Shown: positions 1-5,730 of the stretch, piece after piece | Layout of the letters: each line of letters starts with the position of its first letter | Numbering within the stretch: position 1 is the first letter of the stretch | Source of the DNA: CAZUGH01 sp964619785 | GTDB lineage: Bacteria > Bacillota > Clostridia > Lachnospirales > Lachnospiraceae | Direction: 5' to 3' | Length of the DNA stretch: 7,844 bases | Assembly (NCBI GenBank): GCA_964619785.1 | Contig: CAZUGH010000077.1 | Location: 1 to 7,844, forward strand | Notes under the pieces: generated by a model | The model's database searches: none | What the model was told of the DNA's origin: nothing | The model's input: only the letters and a program-made list of their open reading frames with translations | Made by a program: the position numbers and the translations under genes

Positions 1-22
1 AAAAGTTACCTCTATAACTTTT
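1..22 (-). terminator. Possible weak terminator at the clpB 3' end (cut by the window edge)
   Basis: AAAAGTTA (1-8) and TAACTTTT (15-22) form an 8-bp inverted repeat with a 6-base loop that contains the clpB stop codon. On the minus strand the stem ends in a T run at the window edge. Only one G:C pair is present, so it would be weak, and what follows is not visible. Low confidence. Confidence 0.3.
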
Positions 23-2597
23 TAATTTTCAAAACATCTCCTTCCACGACAACTTGCAACTGGTCTCCGATACCAACTTGGTCTGCTAATATTTCTTTCG
101 CCAAAAGTGTCTCTACATTCTTCTGCAGATATCGCTTCAACGGTCTCGCACCATAGGAAGGATCATACGCCGTATCAACAATGTAGTTCATCGCCTCTTC
201 TGATAGGGAAACATGCAGTTCTTTATCTTGAATTCGACGGTTAATATCTTCCATAAGAAGACTCATAATGCCGCGGATATTTTCCTTGGTTAGCGGCTTG
301 AACATGATAATCTCGTCAAGACGATTCAGAAACTCTGGTCGAAAACTGCTTTGCAACTGTGCCATAACCATATCCTGACTCTCCTGGCTAATCTCGCCCT
401 GCTCATTGATTCCATCTAACAGATACTCAGAGCCAAGGTTCGATGTCAATATCAAAATGGTATTCTTAAAGTCCACCGTCCTACCATTGGAATCAGTAAT
501 TCGTCCATCGTCTAGGACTTGCAACAACACATTAAATACATCTGGATGCGCCTTCTCCACTTCATCGAATAACACGACGGAATATGGGTTACGTCGCACC
601 GCCTCTGTCAGTTGTCCACCTTCTTCATAACCAACATATCCCGGAGGTGCTCCGATTAGACGCGATACGGAATATTTCTCCATGTATTCACTCATATCAA
701 TACGCACCATATTCTGTTCGTTGTCAAAAAGGCATTCTGCCAAACTCTTCGCAAGCTCTGTCTTGCCAACGCCCGTAGGTCCTAGGAATAGAAATGAGCC
801 GATTGGTTTGGTAGGGTCTTTGACACCCGCCTTAGAGCGTAGAATAGCTTCTGTCACCTTCGTTACACCTTCATCCTGGCCAATTACTCTGCGATGCAAT
901 TCATCATCTAGATGCAACACTTTATTCCGCTCTGATTCGGTCAGCTTAGCAACCGGAATCCCCGTCCAACGAGAGATAATCCGTGCAATCTCCTCTTCCG
1001 ATACACTTTCGTGTACCATGCTTTCATCGCCGGCTTTTACCTTCTGCTCTGCTTCTTGTAGTTCCTGCTGCAAACGTGGTAGTTCCCCATATTGAAGCTC
1101 CGCTGCCTTCTCTAAGTCATAGTTGTGCTTCGCCATCTCAATCTGACTGTTCACAGACTCCAACTGCTCTCGCAAATTGCTGACTTTCTCCACTGCGCCT
1201 TTTTCATTATCCCAATTCGCTTTTTGCCCTGCGAATTCGTCTCTGCGTTCCGACAACTCCTTCTGAATCTCCTCAAGTCGCTCCTGACTCATGTGGTCTG
1301 TCTCTCGTTTCAGTGCAGCTTCCTCAATCTCAAGTTGCATAATTCTACGTTGCATATCATCAAGTTCCGTAGGAAGTGAATCCAATTCTGTCTTAATCAA
1401 CGCACAAGCCTCATCCACTAAATCAATCGCCTTGTCTGGCAGAAAACGATCTGAAATATATCGGTCCGACAGAGTCGCTGCCGCTACTAGTGCACTATCC
1501 GTAATCTTCACTCCATGGAACACTTCATAGCGTTCCTTCAATCCTCGAAGAATCGAAATCGTATCTTCCACATCAGGCTCCGCCACCATAATTGGCTGGA
1601 AACGACGCTCCAACGCACTGTCCTTCTCGATATACATACGGTATTCATTCAACGTAGTGGCACCGATACAATGTAGCTCGCCTCGCGCAAGCATCGGCTT
1701 AAGCATATTGCCCGCATCTATCGAACCCTCTGTCTTGCCCGCGCCAACGATTGTATGAAGTTCATCAACAAACAGGATAATCTGCCCATCGCTCTCCTTC
1801 ACCTCTGCGAGAACTGCCTTCAGACGCTCTTCAAACTCACCTCGATACTTCGCGCCAGCTACCAACGAACCCATATCTAGTGCAAATACCATCTTATTCT
1901 TCAAAGAATCCGGCACATCACCACTCACAATTCGTTGTGCCAGCCCCTCTACAACAGCAGTCTTACCCACACCTGGTTCACCGATGAGAACGGGATTATT
2001 CTTCGTCTTACGCGACAGAATTCGAATCATATTACGTATCTCTGCATCACGACCAATCACAGGATCTAACTTCTGCTGCTTGGCACGCTCTACTAAATCA
2101 TAACCATACTTCTCCAAGCTATCATAGATTTCCTCCGGATTATCTGAGGTAACCTTCTGATTGCCACGCACTTGTGAAAGAGCCTCTAAAAATCGGTCTC
2201 TCGAAATCCCAAAATCATGAAGTAAAGTCTTCACTTCCTTCGATGGGTGCTTAAGTACGGATAGGAAAATGTGTTCCACAGACACATACTCGTCACCCAT
2301 CGCCTTCGCTTCATTCTCCGCATATACAAGAACCTTATTTAATTCATTGCTGATATATACTTGCATGTCGCCAGACACTTTGGGATTCTTCTTAATCAAC
2401 CCCTCTACCTGTGCCTCAAACACTTCCGTCTGTACGCCCATCTTCTGTAGGAGTTTTGCAATCAATGACTCATCGACCCGCAAAAGTCCATATAACAAGT
2501 GTTCCTGGTTAATCTCCTGATTGCCAAAATCATAAGCAATCTTCTCTAAGTTGTTCATCACTTCAATTGACTTCTGAGTAAATTTACTGATATTCAT
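12..2597 (-). CDS. clpB: ClpB, ATP-dependent protein disaggregase (Hsp100/AAA+)
   Basis: Cytoplasmic hexameric AAA+ chaperone that threads aggregated proteins through its pore, in this family together with DnaK/DnaJ/GrpE. The product is 861 residues, the usual ClpB length. Visible in order: Clp N-domain (about 1-145); first ATPase with Walker A GEPGVGKT (206-213), pore loop KYRGEFEER (250-258), Walker B ending D278-E279 and arginine fingers R331/R332; a long charged coiled-coil middle domain (about 405-530), which separates ClpB from ClpC and ClpA; second ATPase with GPTGVGKT (606-613), pore loop GYVGYEEGG (653-661), D678-E679, R759 and sensor-2 GARPLKR (816-822). No key residue is missing. 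The frame stays open 28 codons further upstream to a TTG at 2681, but that TTG is part of the promoter -35 box. The ATG at 2597 has GGAGGG (2603-2608) five bases upstream, so it was chosen. The stop is TAG at 12-14. It appears monocistronic. Confidence 0.97.
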   Translation of the reverse strand: MNISKFTQKSIEVMNNLEKIAYDFGNQEINQEHLLYGLLRVDESLIAKLLQKMGVQTEVFEAQVEGLIKKNPKVSGDMQVYISNELNKVLVYAENEAKAMGDEYVSVEHIFLSVLKHPSKEVKTLLHDFGISRDRFLEALSQVRGNQKVTSDNPEEIYDSLEKYGYDLVERAKQQKLDPVIGRDAEIRNMIRILSRKTKNNPVLIGEPGVGKTAVVEGLAQRIVSGDVPDSLKNKMVFALDMGSLVAGAKYRGEFEERLKAVLAEVKESDGQIILFVDELHTIVGAGKTEGSIDAGNMLKPMLARGELHCIGATTLNEYRMYIEKDSALERRFQPIMVAEPDVEDTISILRGLKERYEVFHGVKITDSALVAAATLSDRYISDRFLPDKAIDLVDEACALIKTELDSLPTELDDMQRRIMQLEIEEAALKRETDHMSQERLEEIQKELSERRDEFAGQKANWDNEKGAVEKVSNLREQLESVNSQIEMAKHNYDLEKAAELQYGELPRLQQELQEAEQKVKAGDESMVHESVSEEEIARIISRWTGIPVAKLTESERNKVLHLDDELHRRVIGQDEGVTKVTEAILRSKAGVKDPTKPIGSFLFLGPTGVGKTELAKSLAECLFDNEQNMVRIDMSEYMEKYSVSRLIGAPPGYVGYEEGGQLTEAVRRNPYSVVLFDEVEKAHPDVFNVLLQVLDDGRITDSNGRTVDFKNTILILTSNLGSEYLLDGINEQGEISQESQDMVMAQLQSSFRPEFLNRLDEIIMFKPLTKENIRGIMSLLMEDINRRIQDKELHVSLSEEAMNYIVDTAYDPSYGARPLKRYLQKNVETLLAKEILADQVGIGDQLQVVVEGDVLKIKKL

Positions 2598-2652
2598 ACG
2601 ATCCCTCCATTCAAAGTAATCTAATATATGTTGTTTTATCTGTTCTATTTGG

Positions 2653-2681
2653 AGTATAACACAAAGTTTTGAATCTGTCAA
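2653..2681 (-). promoter_or_regulatory. sigma-A promoter of clpB
   Basis: On the minus strand a perfect -35 TTGACA (2681-2676) is followed by exactly 17 bases and a -10 TATACT (2658-2653). Transcription should begin near 2646 and give a leader of about 50 bases before the ATG at 2597. I see no CIRCE element (TTAGCACTC-N9-GAGTGCTAA) and no CtsR heptamer repeat (GGTCAAA) here, although clpB in Gram-positives is often under one of these. A 15-bp palindrome overlaps the first three bases of the -35 box and is listed separately. Confidence 0.85.
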
Positions 2682-2714
2682 TAATCGAGTAGGTTGTCTC
2701 CTACTCGATTATTG
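2679..2714. repeat. Perfect 15-bp inverted repeat overlapping the clpB -35 box
   Basis: CAATAATCGAGTAGG (2679-2693) and its exact reverse complement (2700-2714) are separated by a 6-base spacer, TTGTCT. The inner arm enters the TTG of the clpB -35 hexamer. The repeat could be a repressor operator, or an extra terminator stem for read-through from the upstream gene. No clear U-tract follows on either strand, and a good terminator already stands at 2762-2796, so the operator reading is at least as plausible. The sequence does not match the operators of HrcA or CtsR. Confidence 0.8.
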
Positions 2715-2761
2715 CAATTTGGGAATCTCGCCTGGCGGCTCGCTGTCCATTGGCCGTTGCG

Positions 2762-2796
2762 CAAAAATAAAGGTATCTGAAAATATCCAGATACCT
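2762..2796 (-). terminator. Rho-independent terminator of the small Big_2 protein gene
   Basis: Read on the minus strand, AGGTATCTG (2796-2788), an 8-base loop and CAGATACCT (2779-2771) form a perfect 9-bp stem. It is followed at once by the T-rich tail TTATTTTTG (2770-2762). It lies 39 bases after the stop codon at 2835, a normal distance for an intrinsic terminator. Confidence 0.85.
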
Positions 2797-2834
2797 CTAT
2801 TCTCTATGTTATTATGTTCTCTTGGTACTCTTAA

Positions 2835-3512
2835 CTATTCATCTTCATCTTCTTCATCTGTATCATCGTCGTCATCTTCATCGTCATCATCTGCGTACTC
2901 ATCTTCTGTCACAGTAACTTTACAAAAAGCCTTTTTTCCACTACCATCTAATGCCATTACTGTAATCGTTACCACACCAGGCTCCATCGGATAAAGTACA
3001 CCATCTTCATCAACATCACAAATATCCTCATTCGAAGTTCTCCACTTGAAATTCTTGATGGCCCCTGAAGGATTTACTTTTACTGATAATTGTACATCCT
3101 CTTCTGTCTCTGGAATAGTCAGTTCTGTTTTCGATAAAGCAAGCGAACTTGTCAGTGGAACTACCTTTACCGGAATCGTTCTCTTCTTATTCACATTCGT
3201 TTTCGATGCAACAACAATCTTCGTGCTTCCCGCTTTTCTTGCAACAACTTTACCACCCGCTGTAACAGTTGCGATTGCTTTGTTCTTCGATGTGTAAGTA
3301 ACCTTCTTAAATGCACCTCGATTTGGTCTCACGGTCACAACTGTTTTCAAAGTAAATGACTTTCCTTTTGCAATCTTCAACGTTCCCTTGACGTTTCTAA
3401 CCTTAACCGAACTAACTCTGGCAGTAGCGGCCACCGCTTTTTTCCCTGTTCCCACTACTGTTGTACTCAATACCATCATAACCACCATGCAATAAGCTAA
3501 TAATTTTTTCAT
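2835..3512 (-). CDS. Secreted protein with two bacterial Ig-like (Big_2) domains and an acidic C-terminal tail
   Basis: The product is 225 residues. An N-terminal signal peptide (Lys-Lys, then a hydrophobic run 4-20) has likely cleavage at AVA-A near residue 28. Two Big_2-type beta-sandwich repeats follow, at about 33-118 (core YTSKNKAIATVTAGGKVVA) and 121-202 (core WRTSNEDICDVDEDGVL). C165 and C197 in the second could pair. Residues 203-225 are a tail in which 20 of 23 residues are Asp or Glu. There is no LPXTG motif, SLH domain or transmembrane anchor, so the protein is probably secreted or loosely held at the wall. Big_2 domains usually mediate adhesion or spacing; no enzymatic function is visible. 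The frame is open to an ATG at 3587, but the start at 3512 has GGAGGGG (3517-3523) four bases upstream and begins the signal peptide directly. The longer N-terminus would come from the leader repeat element and spoil the signal. Confidence 0.85.
   Translation of the reverse strand: MKKLLAYCMVVMMVLSTTVVGTGKKAVAATARVSSVKVRNVKGTLKIAKGKSFTLKTVVTVRPNRGAFKKVTYTSKNKAIATVTAGGKVVARKAGSTKIVVASKTNVNKKRTIPVKVVPLTSSLALSKTELTIPETEEDVQLSVKVNPSGAIKNFKWRTSNEDICDVDEDGVLYPMEPGVVTITVMALDGSGKKAFCKVTVTEDEYADDDDEDDDDDTDEEDEDE
2838..2906 (-). repeat. Low-complexity GAT/GAC/GAA codon tract encoding the acidic tail
   Basis: The last 23 sense codons are almost all GAT, GAC or GAA, giving a trinucleotide-like tract (runs of ATC, GTC and TTC on the plus strand). 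Such tracts can change length by replication slippage in units of one codon without breaking the frame, so tail length may vary among strains. The link to slippage is inference. Confidence 0.6.
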
Positions 3513-3590
3513 AATACCCCTCCATTCTGAGCGACTTGTCGCGAGGAGGCGATGAGAAATTCGCGAAGGCGATGTCTCATCTGCCATAAC

Positions 3591-3614
3591 GCTAATTGTT
3601 TTTTAACAATTAGC
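3591..3614. repeat. Perfect 10-bp inverted repeat (leader hairpin 2)
   Basis: GCTAATTGTT (3591-3600) and AACAATTAGC (3605-3614) flank a TTTT loop. It directly abuts hairpin 1 with one base between, so two stem-loops stand in tandem in the leader. On the minus strand the bases after it are GTTATGG, not a T run. Confidence 0.8.
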
Positions 3615-3615
3615 C

Positions 3616-3651
3616 GTGTGAAAAATAGGTTATCGAACCTATTTTTCACAC
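3616..3651. repeat. Perfect 16-bp inverted repeat (leader hairpin 1)
   Basis: GTGTGAAAAATAGGTT (3616-3631) and its exact reverse complement (3636-3651) flank a 4-base loop, ATCG. In a minus-strand transcript this would be a stable hairpin within the leader of the small Big_2 gene. It begins just after the upstream GGAGGG copy. No U-tract follows, so it is not a standard terminator. Confidence 0.85.
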
Positions 3652-3728
3652 TCCCTCCATTCTGAGCAACTTGTCTATAAATTCCGTATCATATGTCAAA
3701 AATGTGTTATATTTTTGAATGTAAAGAT

Positions 3729-3737
3729 ATTATAGCA
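3729..3737 (-). promoter_or_regulatory. Candidate extended -10 promoter of the small Big_2 gene
   Basis: The minus strand reads TGCTATAAT (3737-3729), a consensus -10 with the TG extension. The base block 17 positions upstream (CATACA, 3757-3752) matches the -35 consensus at only three positions, so recognition would depend on the extended -10. It sits just after the terminator of the upstream gene. Transcription from about 3722 would give a leader of roughly 210 bases that includes the repeat element. A TTGACA at 3699-3694 is an alternative but has no well-spaced -10. Confidence 0.5.
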
Positions 3738-3740
3738 TAC

Positions 3741-3773
3741 AAAAAGCGAATTGTATGTACAATTCGCTTTTTT
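3741..3773. terminator. Bidirectional-type terminator after the O-antigen ligase family gene
   Basis: GCGAATTGT (3746-3754) and ACAATTCGC (3759-3767) form a perfect 9-bp stem with loop ATGT. It is flanked by an A run (3741-3745) and a T run (3768-3773), so the stem extends and either strand has a U-tail. It lies 17 bases after the stop of the gene ending at 3790, which is the only gene that needs it. Confidence 0.88.
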
Positions 3774-3789
3774 ATTTAAAATTATTTTC

Positions 3790-5607
3790 CTATTTTGTTT
3801 CTTGCTTATCTGCACTTGAAATTTTGCAATTTATCGCTGCTCCCATTCCTATCAGCAACCAGAATAATGGTGCTACTGTGATGGAAGAATCATTTGCCAA
3901 GCCCGTTATCATATAGCCAAAAGTTCCTAGCATACACGCCAATCCGATAAATGACATCGTTGTAAATTTGCGATTCCAATACAGCTTTATACAATTTACA
4001 AAGTACGCGATGAATAAGGTCAAAAAGGCAATCAACGATGTCACGCCGGTCTGTACCGCAATTTGTAAATACATATTATGAGGTTTCGTAACCATATTAC
4101 CTAAATATGAATTATTTACCATTCCCACAAAGTCATCATTCGGGAATTCTAATACAAACGTGTCTGGACCTGAACCAAGAAGAATATGATCTCCTACTAG
4201 AGGAAGCGTTCTCGACCAGATAAATCCACGTCGTGAAGCAAAATGCTGTGATTTTTCAAATCCAATGCTTGGGATGTTGCGAATCTCTGCTGGTTTACCA
4301 TAGATTGAGTAAAACCTATATACCCCATCCATGATAACAAAGTTCCATTGTCTTCCGTCCTTGCTCACACGAAATCCTACATATTGTTTATTGTCAATCG
4401 TAATATTTCCCGCCATAACAGAGAAGCCCTCATAATCAGCACCGGATAAATCCAACGAACCAGTCTCCGTATTGTATGTACTACGAATCACACTTCCTTC
4501 TTCATCAAGAAAAGAAAATGCTGTACCGTCTGCCGCAGTGTTCGCGATATGAATCACTTTCCCTTTATTGGTCGCAACCTTGATTCCTTTGTCCCCATCC
4601 TTTGTAATTGAGGCAACTGCATAATCATTAGCAACCGGGTGGAATATCTTATTCACTCCATATTCAAACGCGTCTCTCTTCCATACAACAAGCAAAAGGA
4701 AAACAACCAGTGCTCCTGCACCGATTAGTGCAAAACGTTTCCAATACTTACGAATCAATGGCAAAAGCATAACAAATAGTAAAATAGCTGTGAAAAAGAT
4801 TGCCAGATATCCTGTCATAGATTCAGAACCAACAAGCGATAGAACCAGACAAAATGCGCCAAGTCCTGCTATGATTTTCATCCATATTTTCTTACTGATA
4901 ATAAGTGTGACAATCACTGCTGGTAATAAAAGCGCTACATAAGAACCAATATAATTGGGGTTATATAAGGATGCATACGTTCTCCCCAGTTCAAATTTAA
5001 ATTCAAAATTTTTACCTGCCATCTCGGCATCGAGCATTGTAATGATGCCCTTAGCAAAATCCGTTCTAAAAAAATCCAAACCAGCAAACTGAAAAGCACC
5101 AATAACGCTGACAATAGATGCCCCATAAGTAAGCCAACGCATCATCTTCTCCTCGATGTCATGTGTTACAACATAATAATATCCGTAACACGCTAACACG
5201 CAATAAGATAGCAACGCCAGCCCACCCTCAAACTGCTCTGCACTTCCCCAAAAAGCAAAATCAGTATGTGCCGAGAAAATGCACGATGCTAATACGAAGA
5301 ATCCATAGATTATAACCGGAAGCCAAAACAATATTGGTAACGGTTTATTCTCAATCTTTCGATTCAAATTATCATAAATACGAAAAGCCAAGAACAACGC
5401 TGCCGCTAAACCGGTTATCATAACAAGTCTAGATTTCCAAAAAAGGAAAAAATCATAGGAGCTGGTATTGGTTGAATACCATGGATATCCAGACAAGCCA
5501 TTCTCATATGTCCTTGCAATAACAATCAGTGGAATCACAATCAACACCAGGAAAAATGGTATCAATTCATAACTTGCAATCTTACTAACCTGCTGTTTCT
5601 TTTTCAT
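3790..5607 (-). CDS. O-antigen ligase/polymerase (Wzy_C/WaaL-like) family membrane protein
   Basis: Polytopic membrane protein of 605 residues. About twelve hydrophobic segments are visible: near 14-31, 59-77, 90-111, 128-147, 157-174, 216-236, 242-259, 264-285, 292-309, 521-538, 549-569 and 575-593. Family marks are YNPNYIGSY (215-223), SESMTGYLA (261-269), RRGFIWSRTLPLVGDHILLG (459-478) and KPHNMYLQ (508-515). The Arg in the third and His510 in the fourth correspond to residues important for catalysis in WaaL/Wzy enzymes. Such enzymes join lipid-linked glycan to an acceptor or polymerise repeat units on the outer face of the membrane; the substrate here cannot be told. The large outer loop (310-520) includes an extra beta-rich stretch at about 325-445. 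Start: ATG with GAGGGG (5618-5623) ten bases upstream, a slightly long spacing, and a basic MKKK N-terminus. It has its own promoter and terminator, and no glycosyltransferase neighbours are visible. Confidence 0.85.
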   Translation of the reverse strand: MKKKQQVSKIASYELIPFFLVLIVIPLIVIARTYENGLSGYPWYSTNTSSYDFFLFWKSRLVMITGLAAALFLAFRIYDNLNRKIENKPLPILFWLPVIIYGFFVLASCIFSAHTDFAFWGSAEQFEGGLALLSYCVLACYGYYYVVTHDIEEKMMRWLTYGASIVSVIGAFQFAGLDFFRTDFAKGIITMLDAEMAGKNFEFKFELGRTYASLYNPNYIGSYVALLLPAVIVTLIISKKIWMKIIAGLGAFCLVLSLVGSESMTGYLAIFFTAILLFVMLLPLIRKYWKRFALIGAGALVVFLLLVVWKRDAFEYGVNKIFHPVANDYAVASITKDGDKGIKVATNKGKVIHIANTAADGTAFSFLDEEGSVIRSTYNTETGSLDLSGADYEGFSVMAGNITIDNKQYVGFRVSKDGRQWNFVIMDGVYRFYSIYGKPAEIRNIPSIGFEKSQHFASRRGFIWSRTLPLVGDHILLGSGPDTFVLEFPNDDFVGMVNNSYLGNMVTKPHNMYLQIAVQTGVTSLIAFLTLFIAYFVNCIKLYWNRKFTTMSFIGLACMLGTFGYMITGLANDSSITVAPLFWLLIGMGAAINCKISSADKQETK

Positions 5608-5644
5608 AAATCAAGAACCCCTCTCAGTAAACATAATATAGCCT

Positions 5645-5673
5645 ATCATATCACATTTTTCTCCATTCATCAA
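5645..5673 (-). promoter_or_regulatory. sigma-A promoter of the O-antigen ligase family gene
   Basis: The minus strand has TTGATG (5673-5668), a 17-base spacer and TATGAT (5650-5645) preceded by TGA, an extended -10. The predicted start of transcription is near 5638, giving a leader of about 30 bases. It begins immediately downstream of the xylanase terminator tail, which supports independent transcription. Confidence 0.7.
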
Positions 5674-5707
5674 ACCAAAAAGAACCCGGTACCAAAGTAC
5701 CGGGCTC
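5674..5707 (-). terminator. Rho-independent terminator of the xylanase gene
   Basis: On the minus strand GAGCCCGGTAC (5707-5697), loop TTTG and GTACCGGGTTC (5692-5682) give an 11-bp stem with one G-U pair and a CCCGGTAC core. It is followed by TTTTT (5681-5677) and a further T-rich stretch. It lies 24 bases after the stop at 5731. Confidence 0.9.
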
Positions 5708-5730
5708 CCTCTATGTACGAAGATAATGAA

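Larger units (their letters stand above)
3518..3675 (-). repeat. Direct-repeat-bracketed leader element upstream of the small Big_2 gene
   Basis: A 23-base sequence beginning CCCTCCATTCTGAGC on the plus strand occurs at 3518-3540 and again at 3653-3675, with a single G/A difference and a period of 135 bases. Between the copies lie a 16-bp and a 10-bp hairpin and a GC-richer block (3541-3584) with a GATGAGA/TCTCATC inverted repeat (3551-3557, 3575-3581) around the palindrome TTCGCGAA (3560-3567). On the minus strand each copy ends in GGAGGG; the downstream copy is the actual ribosome binding site of the gene starting at 3512. The arrangement suggests a small inserted or tandemly duplicated non-coding element. 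Mobility is inference. Confidence 0.65.

Noticed and set aside
682..1095. Plus-strand open frame of 137 codons within clpB
   Set aside because: It is antisense to conserved ClpB sequence, has a Ser/Cys/Arg-rich composition typical of shadow frames, and has no supporting ribosome binding site or homology that I recognise. The other plus-strand frames in clpB are similar.
2601..2720. CIRCE or CtsR operator upstream of clpB
   Set aside because: I looked for TTAGCACTC/GAGTGCTAA and GGTCAAA repeats; neither is present.
2719..2994. Plus-strand serine-repeat frame opposite the small Big_2 gene
   Set aside because: The serine run is the antisense of the GAT/GAC/GAA tract of the acidic tail.
3513..3587. 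N-terminal extension of the small Big_2 protein from an ATG at 3587
   Set aside because: It would put 25 polar residues before the signal peptide, it lies in the repeat element, and a strong GGAGGGG stands directly before the ATG at 3512.
3674..3699. TTGACA with TATAGA as promoter of the small Big_2 gene
   Set aside because: The spacer is only 14 bases. The extended -10 TGCTATAAT at 3729-3737 is a better candidate.
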